Origin: Claveliimonas monacensis
GTDB taxonomy: Bacteria > Bacillota > Clostridia > Lachnospirales > Lachnospiraceae
Length of the DNA: 64,000 nt
Direction of reading: 5' to 3'
Assembly (NCBI RefSeq): GCF_014982975.1
Contig: NZ_JADCKL010000005.1
Coordinates: 1 to 64,000, forward strand
Shown: positions 8,994-17,418 of the stretch, piece after piece
Numbering within the stretch: the stretch's first letter is position 1
How the letters are laid out: the number at the start of each line of letters is the position of its first letter
The notes under the pieces: model-generated
The model's database searches: none
What the model was told of the DNA's origin: nothing
What the model saw: the letters and a program-made list of their open reading frames with translations, nothing else
Made by a program: the position numbers and the translations under genes

Positions 8994-9698
8994 TTAGAAT
9001 ACAGAATATGCTTTTAAATCTCGATAGTTCGCCGACATATATTCAGCGACGCTATCTCTATGAACAAATTTCTTATTTATCCATTCAAATATTTCAAAGT
9101 ACCTATTAACCTTAATACACAAAAAAGTATCTTTTCCAAGTTTCATCTCGTCTCTATAGGTCAGAAGTGTTATGAATGCCTTCAAAACTTCTGACACCAA
9201 AATTTTATATTCCATACTGTTCTGAACGACAAATTCATATGGATAATACATGAATATATTTTTGGATTTTTTTATATTTTTTACAATACTTTTAATTGTA
9301 TTATTTGCATATCTCCCATTCCGTAAATTTTCTATTTTTACCTGTGATAAATCTAAAAGAACCGTATCCTCCGACTCTTCTTCCATATCATTCTTTGTTT
9401 TTGTAAATATGAACCCCTCTTCCATACGACTGTAATCAAACTCTGGCATATTTTTGTTTCGTATTCTCATGATATCCGAACCTACTATAAGCTTAAAATC
9501 TAGCTGATAATCCGATGTATATGCATCGTCTTCCCCATGTGACTGCTCCGTAGTTAATACGAACTGTTCCATATAACTGTGTTTGTGCGAGAAAAAATTG
9601 GAACAATTTATGATATCAATCAAAAAATTTTCATATGTAACATTCGGAAAAGCATTTTTCCCGTTTAGCATCAGATACTTTGGTTTGACTATTTTCAT
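8994..9698 (-). CDS. Unrecognised 234-aa protein embedded in R-M operon
   Basis: I do not recognise this family. It is a 234-aa soluble protein rich in aromatic and charged residues (YMEQF, MYYPYEF, YFEIFEW), with no obvious metal or nucleotide motif. It sits between the DUF4391 gene (16 bp upstream) and mod (20 bp downstream), with a GGAG ribosome binding site about 6 nt before the ATG, so it is made together with the helicase and methylase. Its fixed place between core genes suggests a structural or adaptor role in the complex, which is inference. A small accessory nuclease or inhibitor is equally possible. Confidence 0.75.
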   Translation of the reverse strand: MKIVKPKYLMLNGKNAFPNVTYENFLIDIINCSNFFSHKHSYMEQFVLTTEQSHGEDDAYTSDYQLDFKLIVGSDIMRIRNKNMPEFDYSRMEEGFIFTKTKNDMEEESEDTVLLDLSQVKIENLRNGRYANNTIKSIVKNIKKSKNIFMYYPYEFVVQNSMEYKILVSEVLKAFITLLTYRDEMKLGKDTFLCIKVNRYFEIFEWINKKFVHRDSVAEYMSANYRDLKAYSVF

Positions 9699-9714
9699 AC
9701 ATTACTCCATATTT

Positions 9715-10437
9715 CTAAAACCGCAAAAAATCTGTAAGTTCTTGAGTTTCCGCTTTAATTTTTTTGTTAAGTTTCATCCTCTCTGCATTTGTAACTGCCG
9801 CTTTTAGTTTCCCTCTGGACGCTACCAGCTCTACATATTTTTGACATATCCGGGCAGTTCTTCCAGAATCGTACCAATTATTTCCATCCAGTAATTTATC
9901 CGTATATTTATATGACTTTTCGTGAATGAGCATATAGGCTTTATAAAACCACTCCTTATAAGCCTGCACCTTATCTGTCTTATTTTTTAATTTTGTATAA
10001 TCCATGTAGGCAAGAAGTCTATCTCTATTAATGTCTGGAAGTCCCAGCATGTATTTATCCGTAAGCACTTGCTGCTCAACTACGATCTTTGTATTGTCCG
10101 TCTGGCTGAGTCGCTTGATCGCCAGAGAATACACCTCATCTTTTGCGTCGTATATGTGTATCACACATAATGGTTTTATAAGTTCCTGGTATATTGCTGC
10201 CAGATAATTTGCCACCTTAATATTCGTTACTTCTATATTGTAGAATTGAATAACCTGACAGCGATACTCCTCATTATTAACTGATGGAATTTCTTCACCT
10301 GCAACCTGGTAATCCAATCTTACAGATTTAATAACATCCTTTATTTTCTTTTTATCGTTCGCTTTTAAATCATTTGGCACAAAATCTTTCAGCATCACAT
10401 CAACATCTGTTCTGTACTCATCCGGCAAATTAAACAT
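9715..10437 (-). CDS. DUF4391 domain protein
   Basis: A 240-aa protein that I assign to DUF4391, a family usually found next to SNF2 helicases and type III Mod/Res genes in Firmicutes. There is no signal peptide or membrane segment. The central part (about 65-130) is strand-rich (VIQFYNIEVTN, LCVIHIYDA), and the C-terminus is helical and basic. A GGGGGG ribosome binding site lies just upstream of the ATG, 25 bp after the SNF2 stop codon. Its biochemical role is unknown; the context says it serves the helicase/methylase complex. Confidence 0.8.
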   Translation of the reverse strand: MFNLPDEYRTDVDVMLKDFVPNDLKANDKKKIKDVIKSVRLDYQVAGEEIPSVNNEEYRCQVIQFYNIEVTNIKVANYLAAIYQELIKPLCVIHIYDAKDEVYSLAIKRLSQTDNTKIVVEQQVLTDKYMLGLPDINRDRLLAYMDYTKLKNKTDKVQAYKEWFYKAYMLIHEKSYKYTDKLLDGNNWYDSGRTARICQKYVELVASRGKLKAAVTNAERMKLNKKIKAETQELTDFLRF

Positions 10438-10462
10438 AATTCCCCCCTTTATCTATACCTTT

Positions 10463-13400
10463 CTACTCTACTACCAAAAAGGAAATCAATTCAAAGTCAT
10501 CTGTCGTCACATCGGCAAAGGCATTATTAAATCCCCCAAAATCAAACATCAGCTGAGCTGCTTTTGACTCTTCCGCTCCCTTAATTGATTGAATAGATTT
10601 GTTCAGCAAGTCTGAATAAAAACGCATATCTTTAACATTGTTCGTGCGTGTAAAAAAATTATGAAACAGCTCCATAACAGGCTTGTTCTTTCCGTAGCAA
10701 AGCTTACGGAATTGTTTTACTACCTCTCGCGCCTGTCCATTTCCATATAGAACTTCCCCACTATTTTTCATATAAATGAGGTAATACGGATACAGGGAAC
10801 TGTCTGACTTTGGCTTACTTGCATCATTACGATGCTTAAAGCAAAACAGCACACCAGCATCTCCCCCATCTGTTACAGAATAAACTCCCTTGGGAACCTT
10901 TTTTATTTCCGGTATATTCTGAATGTATTCTGACAACTCATTCAGATACTCATTCATATTCAAATCGGTAAGAGAGATATTATCGTTTGCGTCTTCTATA
11001 TCGATGACCTCGTCTTTCAATCTTTCCAACTGCCGTTTTCTGAAATTAAAATCATTCATCTCCGGCGTAAGTACATCTTCATCTCCAGTAGACACTAAAT
11101 TTAATGTAGTCATTTTACCTTTGACCCGCGCTTCAAGCCCCAAATACTCGTTCAATTCCATATTGGGGAAAAAATTGATCATCTGAATATTTTCATTTTT
11201 GCTGCCTATACGGTCAATTCGTCCAAACCTCTGTATCAAAGATACTGGATTCCACTGGATATCAAAATTAATCACAGTATCACAGTCCTGCAGATTCTGT
11301 CCTTCAGATATACAATCCGTTCCGATTAATATATCTATTTGATCTTCTTCCGCAATTTCTTTTTTCATTTTCGATACCGGCGAGAATGCACATAATACTG
11401 AATTAAAATCGCAGTCTACATTTCTGTTATTTACAGCCACCCTCTTTCCAGTAATACAGCCAGTATATATTCCATATCGTTCCATTTTCTCTGACAGCCT
11501 GCTATACAAATAATCCGCCGTATCAGCAAAGGCTGTGAAAATAATAACTTTACGGTTGCCCGTATTGTATGGTGTTTCCTTAATTTTTCTCTCCAGGATA
11601 TCTGTAAGATCCTTAAGTTTCTGATCCCTTTCTCCATCAAGGATACTCCTGGCATCTTTATATATCTCAGAAATTATATGTTTATCACTAAATAAATCCT
11701 CCAAATAGTCATCCACTCTCAAATGCCGGACATCTATCTCGTACTTTCCCTCGATATATAAATCCTCTGAATCAAGATCACTGAAATCTGTGTCTTCTTC
11801 CGATATATTTCCACTTCCATTCTGCAACTGCTGCTCTGTACGCTCTATTTTCTCCAGCAGTCGCCGCAGGGTTTCTTCAAAAGAATACACCGAACTTTCC
11901 AGGCGTTTAAAAAGATTAAATCTGTGAAGAATAATCATACCATTTGCCTGTGTATCAAAATTCATATCCCCACCATGTTTCCCTTTAAGAGAGTACTTTT
12001 CGATATACAGTTTTTTATATTCTTCTTTAATATATCTTGTAGGTGTATATACACTCAAGATCAGTGCTTCCAACAGTTCATTTGTTCTCTTGAAATGAAG
12101 AAGTTCCCCTTTTGTATCAATATCACTGTTAAATGTAATGGGTTTGTTCTTCTCTGGGAACTTCCCCACTCCCTGAGCTCCATAATAACTGGTAATATGC
12201 TTTCTGCTGCGGGATATAGTAATCAATTCCAACAATTTATAAAAATCTGACGGTAGACTGTCTAACAATTGGTCTTTCTGATGATGTGGTATTCTTTCCC
12301 ATGCATTAATATTGGCAGAAGTACGGCGCAACAGGTTTTCTACACTTGCAATACCCTGTTCTTCAAATGCAGAGTCTGTATCTCTCGTAATAATGCTGAT
12401 CTGATTTTTCAAGTCTACCAAACTGTTATTGACTGGAGTTGCAGACAGCATCAACACTTTTGTATTATTATTTCCATGTTTAATAACATCTTGCATCAAT
12501 CTGGCATATCGAGTCATAATAAGTTGATCGTTGTCGTCATATCTGTCATTACGATTACGAAAATTATGACTTTCATCAATTACTAAAAGATCATAAAGCC
12601 CCCAATCAAATCTCTTCAAATCCTGTCCTGATCTTGAAATACCGCTATATCTCGATAGATCTGTATGAAACATAATCCTGTAATTGAATGTTTCATGCAA
12701 AAAGGAATCTTTGTAATCCCCCCTGAAAGAATTCCAGTTATCATATAGTTTTGCGGGCGTAAGCACGAGGACACGGTTCATCCCGATTTCAAAGTATTTT
12801 ATGATTGCGAGAGCCTCGAAGGTTTTTCCCAAACCAACTGAGTCTGCTATAATGCAACCACCATATTTATTAAGTTTCCGAATTGCAGATACTACACAAT
12901 CCTTCTGAAAATCATAGAGTGCATTCCAGATCTCTGTTTTTTTAAATCTGACACTGTCTCTCTCAAATCGCTCTACACCTGCATCCAACTGACTGCCAAA
13001 TAATTCGTTCAATGTGAAATAATATAAAAATTCAGGCGCATGTTCCTTATACACATACCGGAGGCTCGTCAGAAGTTCCTCTTTGTAATCCACAGATACC
13101 TGCTCATTAAACCAAATCTTTTTAAAAGTTTCCAGAGCATTCTGTATCTGATCTTTATCCGCACTGCCGCTCAATATCGTATCAAAATTTATATTACTAA
13201 AAATTTCTCTAACACTCTTTTTAGAAACCTCAAGGGATGAACTGCCCTGAATCATAAAGTCATCATCTATAATCAAAATATTGCCGCCTATACGAATACC
13301 GGCATTCACTTTACGAATATTAACATGTTTTTCTATAAAATCATGCATACTTCTGGCTCTGGAGAAATGCTGCAATTTATTCTTCTCTGTAATATCATAT

Positions 13401-13645
13401 GCACTAAAGAGCACATCTGTCGGATTTATCTCAAACTCGTGGGCTATTTCTGACTGATGTGGCAAAAATTTCACATCACGTATTACAAAATTTATTTCTT
13501 TTACATTGTGCAGATTATTTTCAAGCAAGGAAAAAACTGATAATGTCAATTTATCATTAACAATATTTACTACTGCCTCCCGTTTATTCTGAAGAACTTC
13601 ATTGATTTTCTGTATCATCTGCTCATTGGAATTTATCGCATTCAT
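10463..13645 (-). CDS. SNF2-family helicase, first gene of defence operon
   Basis: A 1060-aa superfamily 2 DNA translocase. Walker A is ADSVGLGKT near residue 270, motif II DESH near 355, motif III LSATP near 398, and the C-terminal helicase half carries GTDCISEGQNLQ and QRFGRIDRIGS at about 775-815. The first 230 residues precede the ATPase; a stretch ending in IIDDDFMIQGSSSLE faintly resembles a phospholipase D-like repeat, which I note at low confidence. As the promoter-proximal gene it probably drives remodelling or target sensing for the Mod/Res pair. Orphan SNF2 proteins of this kind are typical of DISARM-like and related systems, but the DISARM partners (DUF1998, PLD gene) are absent. 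Confidence 0.9.
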   Translation of the reverse strand: MNAINSNEQMIQKINEVLQNKREAVVNIVNDKLTLSVFSLLENNLHNVKEINFVIRDVKFLPHQSEIAHEFEINPTDVLFSAYDITEKNKLQHFSRARSMHDFIEKHVNIRKVNAGIRIGGNILIIDDDFMIQGSSSLEVSKKSVREIFSNINFDTILSGSADKDQIQNALETFKKIWFNEQVSVDYKEELLTSLRYVYKEHAPEFLYYFTLNELFGSQLDAGVERFERDSVRFKKTEIWNALYDFQKDCVVSAIRKLNKYGGCIIADSVGLGKTFEALAIIKYFEIGMNRVLVLTPAKLYDNWNSFRGDYKDSFLHETFNYRIMFHTDLSRYSGISRSGQDLKRFDWGLYDLLVIDESHNFRNRNDRYDDNDQLIMTRYARLMQDVIKHGNNNTKVLMLSATPVNNSLVDLKNQISIITRDTDSAFEEQGIASVENLLRRTSANINAWERIPHHQKDQLLDSLPSDFYKLLELITISRSRKHITSYYGAQGVGKFPEKNKPITFNSDIDTKGELLHFKRTNELLEALILSVYTPTRYIKEEYKKLYIEKYSLKGKHGGDMNFDTQANGMIILHRFNLFKRLESSVYSFEETLRRLLEKIERTEQQLQNGSGNISEEDTDFSDLDSEDLYIEGKYEIDVRHLRVDDYLEDLFSDKHIISEIYKDARSILDGERDQKLKDLTDILERKIKETPYNTGNRKVIIFTAFADTADYLYSRLSEKMERYGIYTGCITGKRVAVNNRNVDCDFNSVLCAFSPVSKMKKEIAEEDQIDILIGTDCISEGQNLQDCDTVINFDIQWNPVSLIQRFGRIDRIGSKNENIQMINFFPNMELNEYLGLEARVKGKMTTLNLVSTGDEDVLTPEMNDFNFRKRQLERLKDEVIDIEDANDNISLTDLNMNEYLNELSEYIQNIPEIKKVPKGVYSVTDGGDAGVLFCFKHRNDASKPKSDSSLYPYYLIYMKNSGEVLYGNGQAREVVKQFRKLCYGKNKPVMELFHNFFTRTNNVKDMRFYSDLLNKSIQSIKGAEESKAAQLMFDFGGFNNAFADVTTDDFELISFLVVE

Positions 13646-13690
13646 TTATCAGCCAGCTCCTTGCTGAACACTTCCTCAAAACCGTGCTCT

Positions 13691-13750
13691 AATTTATTTT
13701 ATATATAAAATCCCAAAATAAATTGTATCATAATTCGTTCGTTATTTCAC
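13691..13750 (-). promoter_or_regulatory. Candidate promoter and operator of the defence operon
   Basis: On the minus strand a GTGAAA -35 (13745-13750) and TACAAT -10 (13722-13727) are 17 bp apart and point to a start near 13716. A perfect 10-bp inverted repeat (AATTTATTTT / AAAATAAATT, 13691-13700 and 13715-13724) covers the -10 and start point, the usual place for a repressor or autoregulator. The AlbA_2 protein, with its winged helix, is one possible binder. Confidence 0.4.
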
Positions 13751-13848
13751 CCCGATTATGGCAAAAGTTACTAATCTGTTCCGTATTTGTGCTAAACAAT
13801 TGCTTTAAACAATTTGACATCCTCATCTTACTTTGCTAATATAAGTAT

Positions 13849-13940
13849 AGAAATAGGCACTACCGATAAGCGGTTAGTCCAAAAATGAATTAGTTACAAA
13901 AAAGTAACCGCACACTTTGGCTGAGGGGCGGTTACTTTTT
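13849..13940 (+). ncRNA. Candidate antisense RNA antitoxin
   Basis: An excellent promoter (TTGACA at 13814-13819, 17-bp spacer, TAATAT at 13837-13842) starts rightward transcription near 13849. The only possible product is a roughly 90-nt RNA ending at the shared hairpin at 13899-13940. It converges on and overlaps the last codons and 3' end of the holin-like toxin gene, the arrangement of RatA/TxpA-type type I antitoxins. No ORF lies in it. Antitoxin function is inference. Confidence 0.6.
13899..13940. terminator. Bidirectional terminator of the type I TA locus
   Basis: A perfect 13-bp stem (AAAAAGTAACCGC / GCGGTTACTTTTT) has A and T runs on both sides, so it ends the rightward RNA and can end the leftward toxin mRNA. 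The toxin stop codon lies in its right arm. Confidence 0.7.
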
Positions 13941-14024
13941 CATGTGATCTATGTATGCTATTAAGATCGTAACGACAATACCAAGTATCATCAAAACGAT
14001 GGAGAGCATTTCAAAATCACTCAT
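13932..14024 (-). CDS. Putative holin-like type I toxin, 30 aa
   Basis: This short ORF encodes a 30-residue peptide: acidic N-terminus (MSDFEM), one strongly hydrophobic helix of about 18 residues (LSIVLMILGIVVTILIAY) and a charged tail ending HMKK. This matches the small membrane toxins annotated as putative holin-like toxins in Firmicutes (TxpA/BrnT-unrelated, type I systems). The ribosome binding site is excellent (GGAAAGGAGG, 9 nt before ATG). It acts presumably by insertion in the cytoplasmic membrane. A convergent RNA with its own strong promoter overlaps its 3' end. It lies between defence cargo and mobility genes and would stabilise the element. Confidence 0.8.
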   Translation of the reverse strand: MSDFEMLSIVLMILGIVVTILIAYIDHMKK

Positions 14025-14175
14025 AAGTTTGCCCTCCTTTCCAAGATTTCTCTTTGCAGAGATTTCTATGTAATCAGAGGGTTCAGTCCCTCTGTCGAAG
14101 GACTAACCGCCTACCGTTCTCTGGCAGTGCCTGATTTGATTTTATCAGAACATCCGTTCCAACTGCTATTTTTCT

Positions 14176-15717
14176 TTACAGACAATCTCTGTCATATCCC
14201 CGTTTCTTTGTTCGCTGTCTCTTTTCCATCTCCCTTTTCTTTTTATCCAGCTGCTCCAGTACGCATTGCCGCTCTGCCCTCTGTTCCAGCTTATTACTTC
14301 GGATCACCAGATACTGTTTTTCCGGAACGCTTTTCTGATCCCATTCTTTCTGCCTGTTGCGGATTTTATCCAGTTCCTTCGTTGCAACTGTATATGCTTT
14401 TTTCACAGCCAGCGCATTTTCATATCCATGCAGTCCAGGTATTCCGGCGAGTGTAGCCTTCGCTTTTTTCAGTTCCTGCTGTTTTCCGGCAATCTTCTGA
14501 TCCAGCTCCTTCTTTTCTTTTCCGTGAAACCATTTCCCGTCAATATCCTGCCGTTCTTTCTCCAGCCGGATCAGAACTTTCTCGACAGCATAGATCCTCT
14601 GCTCTGCTTTCTTCATCTTCTGCAGAATGTTATCCAGCCTCATTACTTCTGCTTCCTGCGCTGCTGAAGATGGTCTTTTCCTTTTTGCGATCTCCGGCAG
14701 CGGCGCCGGCGTCACATCAAATTTCAGGTCACGGTAAAATACTGGCTGTTCATTCTCGTCATATTCTGCATTCCGGAGTTCTTTGATATACTGGATAAAA
14801 CCCCGCAGCTTTCCAATCGCCTTTTGCAGGATTGTCCGGAAAATCTCCGGTTTCCACCCTGACCTTCGGATGGATTCTACCGCCGGATCTGTGATCTCTT
14901 TTTTCTTTGCAAAGCGCAGTTCCTCTTCGGTCACACCTTCCACTATCGCCCGGTCTACCATGTTGTTCCACTCCTGCCGGAGATAATTATCGATCCGTAT
15001 CTCCTCTGCTTTCGGATTGTTCTTCCCGATTTTTCTGGTTGGCAGATACGGACTGTTCTTATCAAACACCTTCAGTTTCTCCGCCGGATCCTGCACCAGT
15101 CCATTGATCAGATCCGTATAGAAATATTTCATATCCTCTGTAAATTTTTTCGACTTGAATTCCGGATTCTTCGGCTGGAAGAAATGCTTTTCGTAAACCT
15201 CTCCTTTTTTGATGATCCTGCAGCCGGAACGGATTTCTTCATTTTCATCCAGGATTTCTTTCTTCGTCCGGACATGTTTCCCTGTTTCATCGTAAAACAT
15301 ATTTCTTAAAGCGATCTTCTCCACCGGCTCATCATAAGCTTTTCTCTCTGAAAAAATAAGATGGATATGAAGATTGGTTTTCCGTTTATTGTGATGAAGG
15401 GCGCTTGCCACAGCCACGCCGTACCGTTCCACAAATTTCGCAGTAAAATATTTCAGCAGCGTGTCATGATCATAATGGATCAGGCCAGGCGGCAGCATGA
15501 TGATCAGTTCCCTGGCCTCAATACATTTTCCTTCCGTTCCGCTTCTGGCAAAATCCGCCTGATTCTCCTTTGACAGATACTGCCAGAATTTCGGATCCGC
15601 ACTGGTATAGGCAGCATACAGATTTTCCTGCCGCTTTGGATCCGAGATATAACGTACCCTGCCCCGGACGTGAGGCAGTTTGACCGTCTGGATAAAACAA
15701 TTCTTTCCATTTGCCAT
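14176..15717 (-). CDS. MobA/MobL-family relaxase
   Basis: A 513-aa DNA-nicking relaxase for mobilisation of the smaller element. The histidine triad is TNLHIHLIF near residue 116, preceded by HHNKRK, with the conserved N-terminal fold. The second half is a long charged coiled-coil region (about 320-510). An ORF extension upstream exists, but the ATG giving MANGKNCF has the ideal ribosome binding site GGAAAGGAGA, so I start there. No secretion genes accompany it, so it must rely on a helper such as the conjugative element in the rest of the window. Hairpins just upstream look like its oriT. Confidence 0.88.
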   Translation of the reverse strand: MANGKNCFIQTVKLPHVRGRVRYISDPKRQENLYAAYTSADPKFWQYLSKENQADFARSGTEGKCIEARELIIMLPPGLIHYDHDTLLKYFTAKFVERYGVAVASALHHNKRKTNLHIHLIFSERKAYDEPVEKIALRNMFYDETGKHVRTKKEILDENEEIRSGCRIIKKGEVYEKHFFQPKNPEFKSKKFTEDMKYFYTDLINGLVQDPAEKLKVFDKNSPYLPTRKIGKNNPKAEEIRIDNYLRQEWNNMVDRAIVEGVTEEELRFAKKKEITDPAVESIRRSGWKPEIFRTILQKAIGKLRGFIQYIKELRNAEYDENEQPVFYRDLKFDVTPAPLPEIAKRKRPSSAAQEAEVMRLDNILQKMKKAEQRIYAVEKVLIRLEKERQDIDGKWFHGKEKKELDQKIAGKQQELKKAKATLAGIPGLHGYENALAVKKAYTVATKELDKIRNRQKEWDQKSVPEKQYLVIRSNKLEQRAERQCVLEQLDKKKREMEKRQRTKKRGYDRDCL

Positions 15718-15805
15718 ACATCTCCTTTCCGGCGGTGGTACGTCAGAAATGAACCGGTCTTTCGGTTCTGAGCCGCCCTGCGGGGCGTCCCGGCCCGACG
15801 CAGTC

Positions 15806-15880
15806 GCGAAATACACAGAGTGCAGATCTTCAGATCTGCGCGATGGGTGTATTTCGCTCTCAAGCGCCGAGGGCTTGGTT
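15806..15880. other. Candidate oriT of the smaller element
   Basis: Just upstream of the relaxase gene is a nested cruciform. The outer 11-bp stem is perfect (GCGAAATACAC 15806-15816 / GTGTATTTCGC 15847-15857), and inside it is a perfect GCAGATCT / AGATCTGC hairpin (15822-15839). It is followed by CTCAAGCGCCGAGGGCTTG. Palindromes of this kind beside mobA/mobL genes mark oriT in many Firmicute mobilizable elements. The nick site is not identified. Confidence 0.5.
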
Positions 15881-15965
15881 TCCGGCGTATCCGCCTGTTA
15901 TTTTATGCCCGTATCCGGGCTGTTTCCTTTTCTCTGGTTTTTAACTTTCAAAGTTTTTTTCATCC

Positions 15966-16025
15966 TGTTTACAGGTTCTTGTTTACAGATTGCTCATTTT
16001 TTCTGTAAACAAACTTTTGTAAACA
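15966..16025. repeat. Symmetric TGTTTACA array, candidate oriV or operator
   Basis: Four copies of TGTTTACA are arranged as two direct copies 14 bp apart (15966, 15980) and two inverted copies 14 bp apart (16004, 16018), giving a dyad about a T-rich centre. The array lies between the relaxase gene and the VapE/primase genes, in an otherwise empty 336-bp gap. Iteron-like sites beside primase/helicase genes suggest a replication origin; an operator for the relaxase gene is the alternative. Confidence 0.5.
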
Positions 16026-16053
16026 AGGCTCAAAACATTTTAAAAGTTATCTT

Positions 16054-17418
16054 TTATTCAAAGGGCAGCTCTGTATTTTCATCTATATTTATAAAACCGT
16101 CCCCGTCTTTTTTGGGATGGATCCGTTTCCAGGAACGCTGAGTCCCAAGGCTTCCCGGGAACCGGTGTGTCCCGTGTTTTTCCCATCCGATGATCTCATT
16201 ATCCATCAGGTCGCCAATCTCTTTGGACTGCCATTTCGGCACCATCCCTTCATGGTGGAACACTTCCTGATAAATGATGGTAGAACATACATAGTCTTCC
16301 TCATAACGGTCCAGGAACGCCTGGATCATGCCCGTCTGGGTATCTTCCGGCATAAACTCTTTCTGGAGTGCTTTCACATAATCTTCCATATCCGGCGAGA
16401 ATGTGAGAGAAAAATCTCCGCTTCGATAGATCTCCATAGTTTCCGCCCATGCCTGCAGGATGTATTCCCTGGACTCTTTCTCATTACTGTAAATGGTCGT
16501 TTCCGCTTTTTCCGGGCATACTCTGACCGGTCCGAACCGGCGGTTTCCTGTCCTGTCAAAGGGCAGGAATGCAAGATCATTGGAAGTTCCGCAGAATACA
16601 CACTGCCGGTACCGGTCTTCTGCCCGCCTCTCATAAGGGATCCGGTAGGTATCCTTCTGTCTGCTCAGGAATGATTTTGTTTCCTCAATACTCCTGGCAT
16701 TGGCCACTGCGTTCATTTCTGACATTTCTACAATCCAGTGTCCCTGCAGATATTCATAAACCCTCTTATCATCCAGCCGTTTCACATCATCGGTAAACCA
16801 CTCATCCCGGATCGCCAGATATTTGAAAAATGTAGATTTCCCGGTTCCCTGTCCACCTACCAGACAGAGCATGATATCATATTTCTTCCCCGGGTCATAC
16901 AGACGGCTGATGGCCGCAAGCATATGCATTTTCATGATCTCACCGGAATACTCCGGATCAGACGCCCCGAAGAAATGGGTAAGCATGTTGCGGATCCTCG
17001 GCGTTCCGTCCCAGATCAGGCTTTCCAGCAGATCAATAATGGGATGGAAGCTATTATCGTTTGCCACAATATCCACCGCTTTGGCGATCACCCTGTCACT
17101 GGTCAGTCCGTAATTCTTTTCCAGATAAAGGGACAGATTGTTCATATCCGTATCCGTCATCTGGACGCCCCGGCGTTTCCATGGAACCTTTTTCATAATA
17201 TCGATCTGGCAGGTCATTTCATTTCTGCAAATTGCTCCCTGCAGATACGGATCATGCTCCAGCGCATATTTGCAGTTCTGGATCGACTGACGGATCTTGC
17301 CTTTCTCTGTCACGTCCAGGTTCTCCCGGATTTCTTCCTGAGTCAGCATTTCATTTTCTGCAATACGCTCTAATTTCCGCATGGACTCCTCGCTGATATC
17401 GTTCCACATGCTGCTCAA
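16054..17418 (-). CDS. VapE-family replication helicase/ATPase
   Basis: A 454-aa virulence-associated E domain protein, a P-loop ATPase that in phages, satellites and mobilizable elements replaces a helicase loader or acts as SF3-like helicase. The Walker A GGQGTGKST is near residue 191 and an acidic WIVEMSEM motif near 235 follows. The best start is a TTG 8 nt after AAGGAGG; it overlaps the end of the primase gene by 68 bp, so the two are coupled. With the CHC2 primase it forms a compact replication module, implying that the excised element replicates. Length is normal. Confidence 0.88.
   Translation of the reverse strand: MSSMWNDISEESMRKLERIAENEMLTQEEIRENLDVTEKGKIRQSIQNCKYALEHDPYLQGAICRNEMTCQIDIMKKVPWKRRGVQMTDTDMNNLSLYLEKNYGLTSDRVIAKAVDIVANDNSFHPIIDLLESLIWDGTPRIRNMLTHFFGASDPEYSGEIMKMHMLAAISRLYDPGKKYDIMLCLVGGQGTGKSTFFKYLAIRDEWFTDDVKRLDDKRVYEYLQGHWIVEMSEMNAVANARSIEETKSFLSRQKDTYRIPYERRAEDRYRQCVFCGTSNDLAFLPFDRTGNRRFGPVRVCPEKAETTIYSNEKESREYILQAWAETMEIYRSGDFSLTFSPDMEDYVKALQKEFMPEDTQTGMIQAFLDRYEEDYVCSTIIYQEVFHHEGMVPKWQSKEIGDLMDNEIIGWEKHGTHRFPGSLGTQRSWKRIHPKKDGDGFINIDENTELPFE

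Larger units (their letters stand above)
13856..14131. repeat. Imperfect inverted repeat flanking the toxin locus
   Basis: GGCACT...GCGGTTAGTCC at 13856-13880 recurs inverted at 14100-14131, where the copy has about 7 extra central bases. The two arms enclose the toxin gene and its antisense RNA. Because the arms are inverted, the toxin mRNA leader and the antisense RNA begin with similar sequence. The unit is about 275 bp, so it could also be a small MITE-like cassette. Confidence 0.5.

Noticed and set aside
401-13645. DISARM or BREX identity for the defence operon
   Set aside because: No DUF1998 (DrmB), PLD (DrmC), PglX, PglZ, BrxC or Lon-like gene is present; Mod and Res are clear type III subunits.
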